A stretch of 64,000 bases of DNA, taken from positions 43,810,351-43,874,350 of the forward strand of contig NC_065533.1 of the NCBI RefSeq assembly GCF_020184175.1, read 5' to 3'. A program made the position numbers and the translations under genes. Position 1 is the first letter of the stretch. Each line of letters begins with the position of its first letter. The DNA comes from Aphis gossypii. Taxonomy: Eukaryota; Arthropoda; Insecta; Hemiptera; Aphididae. Below, piece by piece: positions 9,560 to 21,419 of this stretch. The notes beneath the pieces are model-generated. The model was not told the origin of the DNA, ran no database searches, and saw nothing but the letters and a program-made list of their open reading frames with translations.

Positions 9560-12470
9560 AATTTAACTTTTAACTTAACCGATACCGGGCGATACAAAAT
9601 AAGTTTATCATTTTGACATTGGCTTAATGAATAATGAATTACTCCACAGTCAAATCCAAGCTATGTTTATTTATAAATAACTGTACTATAATTGTGATTA
9701 TGAATGATATGTTATGTAATAGGAAATTAAAATTTTTTTAATTTATTTCTCGTTGCCAATAGACAGCATTGTTCAGTTCAAATAACTTATCGTGATACCA
9801 TATGGAAATTCATTTTAAACTAAATATTCATTAATTATAATAATAAAATAAATTAACTTTTTTTAAAGCTATTGCCATTTTGTCCTCATTAAGTTATAAG
9901 TAGGTACACTCTTCGGAAGTAATGATCCTATCTTGGAAAACCAACCAATTTTAATCATTTTTTTTTTCTTCAAATAATAGAGAAAAATATTTCAGTGTCT
10001 AAATTGAATTTTATTTTTTAATATTTTAATCACGTGCTTAATAAAGTGTCTTTGAAAAAGATACCATTATTTGAAATGAACTAAACATTTTTTTTCAATA
10101 CGAACTATATAAAGTCTGCCCTAAATAGGTATCTGGTAGTAAATTATTGAAAAAGTAATATAATTTAAGGTGCAACTAAAATACAGAATATAATTTTAAA
10201 AATCTATCGGAAAATTAGAAAAATTGACTTCAAACTTCTTTAGTTACCTAGTATATTAATTATTGATTTCTCTACAACTCTTACCAATATTATTTTATAA
10301 TGCGAAAATATTTTAATACGATTGTGGACTACGACTACAACATTTTGCCAAAGTGAGTAAAAAGTTTGGCCTGTCACAAACTGAACAAGCCTCATATGAA
10401 AATAAAAACTAATTATCGAGTTTATAGTAAGTATTTAACCATTTTTCAATTAACAGCTTAGCGTCGATGTAAAGTTTTCCTTTTGTGTGGTTTAAAATAT
10501 TAACAGTGAAGTGTAATATTTATACATATTTATATTACATATTATAAATACATATTTACATTTTTATTTTAAAAACCACAATCTGTTATACATTATGTAT
10601 TGAAAAATTCGACAAGTGTATTATAAGTAGCTTGACGTTATTTGGTATCCAGTAAGACTACTTTGGCATAGTTCATCGACATTTCAAAGTAACTCATCAT
10701 ATTTCGTGTAAATTTTTTTTAAATATTGTTTTAGGTAAAACGGTTACAGTTCGTTTTACTTCAATATATTTAAAGAATTAAAACAAGTATTTATCTATTT
10801 AATTTACACCTCCAATATAACATTGTACACAAATATAATATGATGTTATATATATTACCTATGTTAATGGCATGTGCTCGTATGAACTTATTGATATGTA
10901 AGTGGTATAAGTCTAGTGTACGGTATCTTTGAAGAAATATGTAGGTATGGTAAATAATATGATTATAATTAAATGTGTCCACGTTGACTAATCATTTTTA
11001 ACGTTTACGTAAACCAGCTATTTTTACTTCGTAATAGTCACATCGTTTACACTCGTCCTCATTTTTCAAACCACGAGTTTTAGGTTACATGGTAACAGCT
11101 TGAAATCGTTCAATCTAACATTAAATAGGTATTTAATTACAACGAATTAATAGTAGATTCCGAAAATATTTCATACGTTTCTATTGTTTTTATTCACCAA
11201 TCATACCTATTTCAAGTTATTGAGTATACGATTATCTCAATTTTTTGTTTTTTTTTTTTTTTTTTAATTATTTATTATTAAATTTCAGTTATTTTGCATT
11301 TAAAAAAATAAACATAATAATAATAATACACACCTTTACAATATTTTATAAACTATGTTTTTTTCGATTATGTCTCTGCTATTTATATTATACACATTAT
11401 GCACATGTTCATCTGGTGTTCTTTATTTCTGCAAAAAAACCGGTAACGTTCAGTTATTGCAAAATGTATTATTGCATTTTTTTTTCAATATAAGTTATCT
11501 TCTCAAGTATAAATTACCCCCTAATTAATATCCATGGTTTTGTTTTTAATTTTAGAAATTATGTCAAACAAGTATTAACATCAAATATTATATTAAATGT
11601 TTATATGTGCTGTTAATACTTGTTTGATTCAATACCTACGTACGAAAACTTATTAGTAAATATTAAATAGTAATTAATAGTTCGATTATCGAATTATTTG
11701 AAAATTTGAAGTAAATACATTTTTTAATTCTAAGTAATTTCTATCAATTTTTAAGACATAATGATTACCTAGTAGGTACATAGCTTAAAGCAAAACATTA
11801 ATAATTTGAGTTATCGTTTCTTATTGATTTTTGAAAATGTCTTTTTTAAACTTTATTTTCTCTAAGTGATATGAAAAGCTAATTATAGTAGGTATCAGAT
11901 ATCATGATTTTAATCGAACTCCATGTATTATTATTTTTTTGAATATGATGATTTATTGTTGCTTTCTGATTTAACGTAAGACCAAAAAATAGCCTACGCC
12001 AACTACCGAGAAGAGAGAAGCGAAACGAATTTACAAAACTCATCAGTCTTTATATATATTTTAACAAGCTTTGTTCTATCTATAAATTTAAAAATATTTA
12101 TAAAAATTGCATTTATTTAAATTAAACTATAATTTATCTATAAATATACTATGCAGCGTGTACATTACATAACTATTAAAAATGTCAATTAATTATATAA
12201 TGGGTTCAATAAAAATAATATTTTTATTTTTAAGTCTTTAATTGTGAAAGTTGTGAGATCAAAATGACCATATTTTTAAGACATACCAAATATGCCTAAT
12301 CGGTTAGGTTATACAGTCTGTCTCGGTGAAGACAAAATCACAAAAGTTATCAAAAATAATATTGTAAATAAATTGTGAATGTTCTTTTCACCTATATTAT
12401 TTATATCATAAATTTACATTTATAATAATTCAATTATATAATATTATTATAATACGACTATATAAATAAC
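9560..12470. other. AT-rich intergenic sequence
   Basis: No supportable gene. A short frame at 10301-10357 (MRKYFNTIVDYDYNILPK, followed directly by GTGAGT) is noted but too short to call. The frame at 11245 is built on a T homopolymer. Confidence 0.6.
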
Positions 12471-12477
12471 TAGAATA

Positions 12478-12721
12478 CTAGCTGACCCATAAAAAGTTGT
12501 TTTGATGATGGTACAGAGTAATAAATTCTAAAAAATACATACATATTATATGGTTGCAAGTTCATAAATCGAAAAAAAGCATTTTCGTTTTTTTTCTTCA
12601 AATTTTCAATTTATTTTTTATTCCAAGTATTACAAGCATCAATAAAAAATGAGTCCAATCGGTCTATCTGTTTTAAGTTCGCGTTTACCAATGAACAGAA
12701 TTTCATATATATACATTATAG
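12478..12721 (+). mobile_element. Degenerate relic of a CTAGCTGACCC-type insect repeat
   Basis: It begins with CTAGCTGACCC and a GTTGTTTTG block. After an AT-rich middle comes a conserved-looking tail (GTCCAATCGGTCTATCTG..GTTCGCGTTTACCAA) and a TATATATA end. This layout is typical of a widespread insect retroposon family with a microsatellite tail (RTE- or Penelope-like). I am relying on remembered style of such repeats, so the family name is tentative. No coding capacity remains. Confidence 0.4.
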
Positions 12722-12978
12722 CAGTGGTGAATATTGACTCTGATGTATATAGGCATGCTTATTTATCATAATGTATTATAGTTCTATTTAATTTATAATT
12801 AATAAATAATACACGAATTTGTATTAGTTTATAAATAAGACTTTAATGTAATATATATTATTATATACAATAACACTTACTATAATAATACTTTAAAAAT
12901 TGTAATTGAGACTTGACTAACTCTTTTAACTAAAATAAAAAAAATTGTCATTTACTCGTACACGTATATTTTATAAAT

Positions 12979-13045
12979 TACGTTGACGAAGCGCAACAGA
13001 ATGAGCATGCCCCAGGTGCTTAATACGCGGCTGCTAGAAGAGGGG
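12979..13045 (-). mobile_element. Second relic of the same repeat type, opposite orientation
   Basis: Read on the - strand it starts CTAGCAGCCGCG and, after about 40 bases, continues TTGCGCTTCGTCAACG. This resembles the CTAGCTGACCCG..GCGCTTCGTTGCC opening of the same insect repeat family. It is unusually GC-rich for this neighbourhood. Confidence 0.33.
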
Positions 13046-13109
13046 GTCTCGGAGTAACTGGTTTTTTACAGCGATAACAAGAGTCATATAGCTTGCGCAT
13101 ACATATATA

Positions 13110-15320
13110 TTGCATGTTCTGTCATTAAATGTTAGAATAAAGATAAACACAGATACCTAAGTATAACAGAAATAAATGGATTAATGTAACACATTATATT
13201 TCTTTTAAAATACGTAATATAATATTGATTATAAAATAATTTTTGTACCTATTTTGATTAATAACGTTTTTATTTCTAAGCATGTAGCGCATGCTGGAAT
13301 GCCTGGAGAATTCGCCACTAATATATAGGTATTTATACACTTAAACCTAATGCTATTAATCATAGTAATGAAAAAAAATACTCATTACTTGACAACGCAA
13401 TTACTATGTATCTAATGTCTATGTTTCTAGCATTGGAAATCATAAATCTAGTCACCTATAAATATTTTACATATTTATAAGTCCTTGTGTTCTACATATA
13501 TTACGTAATGGTTTTCTCAGTGTATATATATATCTTTCTCGTATACTTCCAAAAGTATAATTAATAGCAATCACCATTATCATAATAATAAACTCTTCAT
13601 TCAAATTAAATAATCCATTATGCAAAATGTGTATTTTTAATTATGATATAAATATATAATAATTGACATCATATTTTCACATCGTACAAAAAATATATTC
13701 GCTACACCACTGATGGGAAATTTATATTTTTGTGTTCATTTTGAAAACTATCCGCTTGAAACCTTGAGCAAATCAAATGAAACACTATAATTGACACGAT
13801 AAAAAAATATTAACAAATCTCTTCAATATATATATATATATATATAACACTACATCCTTCTAATTAATTTAGTCTAATATTGAAATATCTACATAATAGT
13901 AAGATTATATTATAACGAGTATCTATGAAGATTAATTATTAATAATGTTTAATACTTTAATTTATACCCAACAACAAAAACACTATAAATTCTAGTTCCT
14001 ATAGGAATAGTTTATTAAAAATAATATGCATATATATATATCATAATACATATAGTAACCAGTTTAATTGGTAATACTGAAATAATTCTAGTTGCTAATA
14101 CTTAATTAGGTAATAATCTTTATTTATTTTAAAATTCTAAAGTTTTACCAAAACTGAGCATTTTTTGGCTTAATATTGGTACAATGTAAATATATCTCTG
14201 CTAATTATTAAATAAAACTAAAAATACAAGCAATGGAATAAATCATATGTTAATTGTATTTACAAAATAAATAAACTTATAACTTATTACTTCAAAAAAA
14301 CATTTTATTTTTTAGGTATATATAAGTAAAATTAATTTTTTAATAAATTTATTTTTAGTTTTTTTTCCATGAATACCTAATTAAGAATTGAAAAAATATT
14401 TATATAATTGTTTTAATTATGTATGTAATTATTGACGAATTATATCGTATTATTTAAAATCTATATGCGTAAATAGACTTTATTTATACTTTAATATACA
14501 GTTATAGAAAATTGAAATAATAACCAATAATAATATAAAATTTATAAATATTGTATAATTACTACTTACCTATAAGTTATTATACTTAACCACTAGTCAT
14601 ATTCTATATAAAATATGAATATTCGTTGGACATTGTCTTAATACAAATAATGTGTTATGTAAATTATCTTCGAATAAAAAAAATGTAATAATGCTAATAT
14701 ACCAACGTATAAACTATTAATATTTAATATGTAAAAAATCGTGTAAATCGTGAGTTATTATCCATAGGACTTTGGTCTCAAGCGTACCTATATTAATGGT
14801 ATAGCATTTGGGGTATGTACTCATATTTTTTGAATCATTAGATGTATTTATTTATTCAGTTAATAATTTAATATTAAGAAAATAATAACAAGTTTGGATA
14901 TCAAATCATATTCAGTTTACATATTATGTTCAGAAACCTTGGTAAAGTTAATTAGGTAACTATTTTTCTAATTATTTATTTGTATAATTTTAGTCAATTT
15001 ACCTAATAGTACATACAATACTATACATTTGATAAACATTTTTGTCACACTTTTACTGTTAAAGAAACAAGTTAACTTAAAACTAATAGTTTTTTCTTTA
15101 ATTTATCCTATGTTCAGAAAGCTATACCAATTTGTTGTAATTATTAATGATTGAAGGAAAGTCACCGTTTTCTTCCAAACAGAGTTTGTTATACGATAAA
15201 AATAAAATCGATCAGTGTCGACGATTAACACGGTAAATGAAAATAAAATACTCTTGCACACACATACAAAAAAAAACTTATCTACAAAATCTTATATATC
15301 ACTAATTATAATGATGATAA
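13110..15320. other. AT-rich intergenic sequence
   Basis: No gene supported. It contains a (TA)n microsatellite at about 13826-13847. The words CAGTGGTG (12724) and CACCACTG (13704) lie inverted about 1 kb apart, but without convincing longer terminal repeats. Confidence 0.6.
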
Positions 15321-15605
15321 TCATATTTTTGACTCATTCACTCCTAATAAACAAAAGAAATAACTCTTTTTCAGGTAACTTGCCGAAATAAAAGCAGCAT
15401 AAAAGGCTAAAACGAATACCAAATTAATTTCTATAAATAAATATAACCCATGTTCCATTTGGAGAAGCCCCAATAAAAACAAATACCACTCTCCAATCAA
15501 ATACGGAATCGCCAAAAACCACTTCAACTTCAATAGCCAATAGCAATGCTCATTAAAAATGCATAAGTTCGTGAATTTCGGTGTAAATCCTATGTAAATG
15601 GCCAC
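15321..15605 (-). CDS. Possible exon or relic encoding two hydrophobic segments
   Basis: A 94-codon - strand frame (no ATG; first possible start GTG at 15605) has codons such as TTG, AAG and GGG that are unusual for the local composition. It encodes a short polar start (FTPKFTNLCIFNEH) and two membrane-like helices: WFLAIPYLIGEWYLFLLGLL, and one within LYLFIEINLVFVLAFYAAF that ends near SASYLKK. A possible acceptor (CATAG at about 15588) would trim the start. No good donor follows. It could be an exon of a multi-pass membrane protein, a decayed copy, or chance hydrophobic coding from T-rich DNA. Family not recognised. Confidence 0.25.
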   Translation of the reverse strand: MAIYIGFTPKFTNLCIFNEHCYWLLKLKWFLAIPYLIGEWYLFLLGLLQMEHGLYLFIEINLVFVLAFYAAFISASYLKKSYFFCLLGVNESKI

Positions 15606-15624
15606 AATTTAAACGCATACTCAA

Positions 15625-18050
15625 ATGGTGTTTATAAACAAATCACCAAATATTTTTATGAGAGTTTTGATTAAAAACATTAAACAACACAACTCGACTA
15701 CTACTTTTGTGCCGTTGAATTATAAATTTAAACCAAAATGTAATTACGTTTTTGTTGTTAATATTATTATGTTATTAATAAATTTAAGATACTTTTTCAC
15801 GGTGTTCTAAATTAAACTGTAAAATGATTTTAATATGTATATTAATACAATATTAACATAAAGTTTCATAAACTAATATTATTGTCGATTGTAGAGAATT
15901 AATTAAATAAAATTAAAGTATATAACAGCCTTCGACGTTTTCTAATTGTTATAACAACTTTTTAGAATGGTAAAAAATATAATTTAATAGTTTATCCACT
16001 TAATTTTATTATTTTATGGTTAAGAAGCATACAATTTTAATTTGCTTGAAAAATATTTTGAGATTGTTTTTTAACAAGGCAAATTTATAAAATTAAAAAA
16101 ATTAAAATGCTATAAGTTTAGTTCATGAGTGGTAGATGCTTATATTATTAGTAATAAAAGTATATATTTCATTTGTAAACAATGGACAGTTACTTCCTTA
16201 ATAATATATAGTTTGAAGAGAAATTAATATTTAATACTAAGTTTGAAATCCACATTCGATATTTTTAATGGAGTAATGAGTAATTCAATAATGAGTTTCA
16301 TGTAATAAAAGTCAAGAATTATAATAGTTGTTTGACTATTGATGGATCTATTTATTCATTATAGTTGGCGCTCAGCGGTCACTGTATATGATAATATATT
16401 AATTATTTAAACGTAACTGCTGAGTGCCGATGTTCTAAAACATTTCTAAAATACAAAATAATATTTTCATTTGACCTAAGACCAAAGGATAGATAATAAT
16501 TATTAATTGTGGCATTAATCAAAAAATATAATATAGCGAAAAATTATTTATTATTCCTATATCTAATGCGAATTATAATTTATTACAGTTTAATAAGTCT
16601 TATACATCATGCTACAAAAGCCTAAAAGTAACAACTAACTTTCAAAGTCAACAAAGTATTATTTTTTAAACTATTTTAAGTTATCTTATTTCAAATGTAC
16701 TTGGAATATGTATAGTTATCTACCTAATTATTACTTTTAAATTTATAATAAAAAGAAAAATACAATTTCTATAATTAAGCATACTTATTTATTTTCTACA
16801 AACTTTAATCTATTATTACTTTTTACGGATGTATATGTAACAGTTATAACATTACTATAAATATTAATAATAAATGTAGTAAATTAAACATAATTTATCT
16901 TGGTTATATAAGATTTGAAACTTAGTTGGTTTTTTTTCCAAGAATGAGTTTTAGTAATACTACATTGCACTCAAGATAAAATTGCTTTTGTAAAAAATAT
17001 AATTTATTTGATTCTATCTTCGTCTGTGTGAAGTTACTAAGTCGATTTATTTTTGTTAATATGTTATAATTTTTAGATATATCTTATATTATTAAAAAAA
17101 TTACAATTTTTAAGTGAGAAATTAAACTTAAATAAACATATTACAATACATAGACATTTTTTATTTAAATAAGGCTTCTAATAATAATACATTAAGGCAA
17201 TCTATTAGTTACAATGTGATTCGTTGTAAGATTTATCATCTTGTGGTGATGTAAAGTATCTCCATGACCACACATAAAATTAAATGATACATATCAATAT
17301 CTATTATCTATAAATCATTCTGCAAATAATATTTACGTATATTATATCGATATCAAGAAAAAAACATTAAGAAACCAATAAGGCTATTGATGCATTTCAA
17401 TCAATTACAATCAATTCTAGTTCATTAGTAAAATACAAATTTGTTTTGTTGTTATTGTTTTTTTTTTTTATTAAATTATAAAACAAAAATATGTTTTTTA
17501 TTAGACTCGTTTTATCACTTAATTTACCTAGTATGCGTTTACAAAAGGGCAAATATCTATTAAAAATGTCAAATTTATATGAAAAATTAAATTTTATAAT
17601 TTATATTATGCTTTGATTTTGTAATATATTACGAATAATGAAAATATTATTCATGCATAACATATTATGTTGCCAAGTATCTATATTATCTACCACGCAT
17701 GTGAGTACATCTAAATGATAAAATAAACGTCTTATTGAAATTTATAATATCTGATCGACAACAATGAAATATTACAAACATATAGGTAAAATGTAACAAT
17801 TATTTAATGAATTTCTATTAAATAAAACTTATGCATTTTATGGAACTATTACATTTTCATAGAAAAAACATTTCAATTTAACAAAAAATAAAAAAATAAA
17901 TGTTTATATAACGAGTTAAATCATATTATTATTCTATAGCAAATGTAATAATATTATATTATAATGTTATAAAATACATGCAAGTATAAACTTTGTCATT
18001 TTATTTAAATTTATTTATTATTATTTTACATATTACATATTATTATTTGC
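15625..18050. other. AT-rich intergenic sequence
   Basis: No gene or clear repeat supported. A possible - strand AATAAA (18060-18055) follows the candidate gene end at 18191. Confidence 0.6.
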
Positions 18051-18190
18051 ATAGTTTATTTTGTACAGTACAAATAAATTTCAAAAAATCATCAAGTTCG
18101 TTAAATATAGAAGTTCCACTGTAAATAATAAATACACATTTAATATAATATACTGTTAATGGTACAAAATATTATAATATTATAAAGGAA

Positions 18191-18313
18191 TTAGTCAGTA
18201 TTTTTTATTAACTGATATGGTATTAAATAAATTCCTTGAATCGAATTTTCAAGTTGAAGGAATACCCATGTTTGGTCAAGTATATCTGGTCGTTGCCCCG
18301 TGATATTCATAGC
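18191..18313 (-). CDS. Terminal exon of an unidentified - strand gene
   Basis: On the - strand CATTTTTTTATTAG (AG at 18315-18314) is a strong acceptor. The frame is then open in phase 0 for 40 codons to TAA at 18193-18191. The peptide is strikingly protein-like: it opens AMNITGQRPDILDQTWVF, continues LQLENSIQGIYLIP, and ends IKNTD. The other two frames stop early. A preceding candidate exon (18468-18634) ends in phase 0 at a GTAAAC donor, giving a 154-base intron of normal insect size. A - strand AATAAA lies about 130 bases beyond the stop. I cannot assign a family. Confidence 0.45.
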   Translation of the reverse strand, partial: AMNITGQRPDILDQTWVFLQLENSIQGIYLIPYQLIKNTD

Positions 18314-18467
18314 CTAATAAAAAAATGTTTTCCGTATTACATACATTAATATTCATAACTGCAGAGCGGTCATGGCCAAAATTCATCAAAACACTTCGAT
18401 TATAATATAGAAAGAAACCGTTAAAACCGTCTACTTTTTGAAGCATATTTCAATATTTTATGTTTAC

Positions 18468-18634
18468 ACTATTTGCAGAAATGATAAGTATGATAATACC
18501 GATGATACGTAGTAAAGACTGCAAGGCCCAAGTAAACCGTTTAGTTTTAAATTGAATTTGGATGTCGAAATTTTGAAAGTATAATATAATACACGTTGTA
18601 TACGTAACGATTGTCAGATTCTCGAGGCGTATGT
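18468..18634 (-). CDS. Candidate exon with a membrane-like segment, upstream of 18191-18313
   Basis: On the - strand the frame is open for 55 codons plus two leading bases, from a possible acceptor (TTTATGTGAG, AG at 18636-18635) to AGT|GTAAAC. It encodes a polar start (IRLENLTIV), a Tyr/Phe-rich middle, then KTKRFTWALQ and a hydrophobic helix (LLRIIGIIILIISANS). Joined to the next exon in phase 0, it would give a single-pass or multi-pass membrane protein C-terminus of about 95 residues. The acceptor is weak and the middle is AT-rich, so the 5' border is uncertain. Confidence 0.3.
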
Positions 18635-18639
18635 CTCAC

Positions 18640-19311
18640 ATAAAGATAAATATGAATAGATCTATAATAAAAGTGTTTAATGATAGTAAGCATTTATCAT
18701 ATTTTAGATCCTTATAATAACATCATACACGCACTATGTACCTACAACACTTAAACCTTGTGAAAGTTGAAACGTTTGAACTTGATTCACAACATTAGTT
18801 ATCAAATAGGCATATCTACTTATATCGTCTAGGACAGAACATACCTATTTATCCAGTCATTTCGTATCATATCGTTTAGTTTTTACATTTTGACAACAAT
18901 GTGCGTTTTTTGTATACCAGAGAAATTATCGAAATATAGGGTAATTAGCGATGAGACTGATATTATTATTATTGTGTTAGTCTTTAAATAATTAGTTTAC
19001 CTAGCGCAGCAGCGAGCAATATTATTACGTTGACATATTGTATTATTATTATAATATTATATAGGCTGCACACTTAATGATTCGTATCCCTTAAAGACTA
19101 TTAAAATTATGATGATCATATGGTATGATGATATGAAAAGTCTGAACCGTTGAAAATGTTTTCTAGGAACGTCATGATTAATAGGTAATTATACAAAATA
19201 ATTTAAGTATTGTCATTAATTGGAAATATTGCGTAACAAAGTTTGTTCTTTGATCGGGAACCAACTGAATAGATGCACTTTAAACTGCAAAACGTACGAT
19301 TTTGATATAAA

Positions 19312-19350
<39 letters not shown>

Positions 19351-19640
19351 ATTGTTAAATTTATTCTCGTACTTGTTAGATCATACAATATAATATTTTA
19401 TCAATAATCGTTTATTCCATACCATTAGACATATCAATTCGACTTGATATTAAAATGTTATAATTAAAAGCGATTCGTATAATATGTATTATGCATATTG
19501 AAATTTGAGATTTATGCGTAGACATTATTTATTGTGCACAAATCCCGTGAAATATCTATCATAATTTAGCGCAGTAGTCAGTAGATACACTGGATATCAA
19601 GAATATTCGTAGTATTATTGTTACCCGTTTTGTACCAACA
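18640..19640. other. AT-rich sequence with (AT)n microsatellite
   Basis: No gene supported. The (AT)n run is at about 19315-19344. Confidence 0.6.
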
Positions 19641-19646
19641 CCGTCA

Positions 19647-20192
19647 ATGAATTTACGTACTTTCAAAAACCGATTCACTAAAATTCAAAATACAAAATCA
19701 GAATTAAACGTGTTTGGTTCATCGCTACCGCGGGATTCTGGATTCGGTTACATTAAACAGAAAAACCACAATTCAAACTCGTGTTTTCCATTAATTAAAC
19801 AAATCAAATTGTACATACACTGTCCACGCGAGACCGATATTATCGTACTTGTGTGTGCTTTTAAATATATTTATACACGTATTGTCTAGTATTGCACATC
19901 AAACATCATCAAATAAACGTTGGCGCACGATGAAATAAAATCCATTATTAATTGTCCTCGTTACATTAGTTTCGAAACATTTTGTAATTATTATACTATC
20001 CGCGAGACACGCTGTGATCAATTGTATGATATTCATCAAGTTAGGCGTGTGTATAAAAAATTTAGAGTAATACACGGTTACGCGAATCACGTCTTCGACA
20101 ATGCAACAATCGCTACACGCGTGCAGTCTGTTGTCGAAAACGGTAATAACAAAATTACAAAACTTTATTTCGAAATGTTCACAAAGTGCTAA
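19647..20192 (+). pseudogene. Possible decayed coding sequence: one frame open over 182 codons except two stops
   Basis: The same + strand frame is open from ATG 19647 to a TAG at 19887-19889, then a TAA follows at about 19914, then it is open again to TAA at 20190. The first part contains ELNVFGSSLPRDSGFGYIKQ and HCPRETDIIVLVCAF. The second contains HQVRRVYKKFRVIHGY, TIATRVQSVVENGNN and YFEMFTKC. The patch is GC-richer than its flanks, with many CG-containing codons. Two parts in the same frame separated by about 30 bases suggests an old gene or transposon piece with nonsense mutations, but higher local GC also makes open frames likelier by chance. No domain recognised. Confidence 0.25.
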
Positions 20193-20199
20193 TGTACCT

Positions 20200-21325
20200 A
20201 CCTACGTTGAAATCCAAAATAGTTTTTTCATTCATAAGATATGGTACTTATACTAAAACTCCCAATGACATAACCGGTAATTACTCAGTGCAGATACAAC
20301 AAAGTGCAACGCATAGTAATTATCAAATTCGAAATTGCCGAAATATAAGTCGTTAATCTTTTTTTCTGAAAATCAGTAGCTAAGGGTCCTACAGATACAG
20401 CAGACAGCAAGATATACACTTTTTCTAACAGCATATAAAATATATGTAATCACAGTTTAGAAATAACGAGATTAAGAACGCCCGTTCGTTGCGTTTATAT
20501 ATTCGTAACTATTTATACAACAAATCATGAATTGCGACGTAAAACGTTACTCATTTTTTATTAAATAGGGCTTCGACTTGAACAAAAATCATACATTTAA
20601 TATAATAAATTTCGAACTTTTTAGCTCATTCATTACTGAAAAATTGTAATATTACCTACCATATTTTTTTTTCATTGGAAGATGGTAGATGTATGATTTT
20701 AATATAATATTATTATAATTATTTTTTTTGTTTGCTTTTAAACGAGATTTCAAAAATAATTTGATATTAAAACTAAGCTTTTTCGCTACTACAGTACTCG
20801 TACAAACTGCATACCATAACACTCCTTTATTATTATATTAAAACCACATAGTAACATTTACGAGTACCTAACCGGGGTATATGAAGCTGCGATGATGACG
20901 TAAAGCATCGCCACAACCATGATAATATTATAATAATATGTGACTAATGATACTATATTATCATTTACAATAATAATAATAATAAATATAATAGATGCCT
21001 ACACAGTATATTATTATGACGCGTGTTGTACGTACGATATGCAAACTGACGATTAAAAAGTTTAATAACCCAACGTGTTTGGTTAATGTGACAATATAAT
21101 AATTGTATTATTGTGACGTTCGTACCTACGGTTGTGTGGAATTTTAAACGGTTCCGACACATAATGGGTGCCTATGTGTGTGTATACTTAACTATATTAT
21201 AATACAAAGGTTGCGTCTATTGTGTTTCGCATGATAATGTCATTAACTGTATAGCAGCCGTTATATTACTGTAATTATTGAATCATTATTGCATTAAACG
21301 TTGATATTTTTTTTTTCTAATACAT
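20200..21325. other. AT-rich intergenic sequence
   Basis: No gene supported. It includes (AAT)n-type simple sequence around 20970-20990. Confidence 0.6.
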
Positions 21326-21328
21326 TCA

Positions 21329-21415
21329 TCAACACAGTCCATTGCACTTTAAACACACTTGGCATGGATGCAATTTTTTTTTCTGACCATTACAGTTGCA
21401 ACTGCAACCAAACAT
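21329..21415 (-). CDS. Small cysteine-rich peptide or C-terminal exon
   Basis: A - strand frame from ATG 21415 to TGA 21331-21329 encodes 28 residues, seven of them cysteine: a CxCxC cluster at residues 4-8, a lysine run (QKKK), then C at 18, 21, 24 and 28 (CxxCxxCxxxC). A long T-rich stretch followed by GGTTGCAG also makes a plausible splice acceptor inside it (AG at about 21402-21401), so it may instead be the terminal exon CNCNG..CLKCNGLC of a larger gene. The spacing suggests metal binding or disulfide structure. It does not match a family I can name. Confidence 0.33.
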   Translation of the reverse strand: MFGCSCNCNGQKKKLHPCQVCLKCNGLC

Positions 21416-21419
21416 TAAT

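Noticed and set aside
11245..11493. 82-codon + strand frame
   Set aside because: Built on a T homopolymer; pure Phe/Ile/Tyr noise.
12724..13712. Inverted CAGTGGTG words as transposon ends
   Set aside because: Only eight matching bases and no matching flanking duplication.
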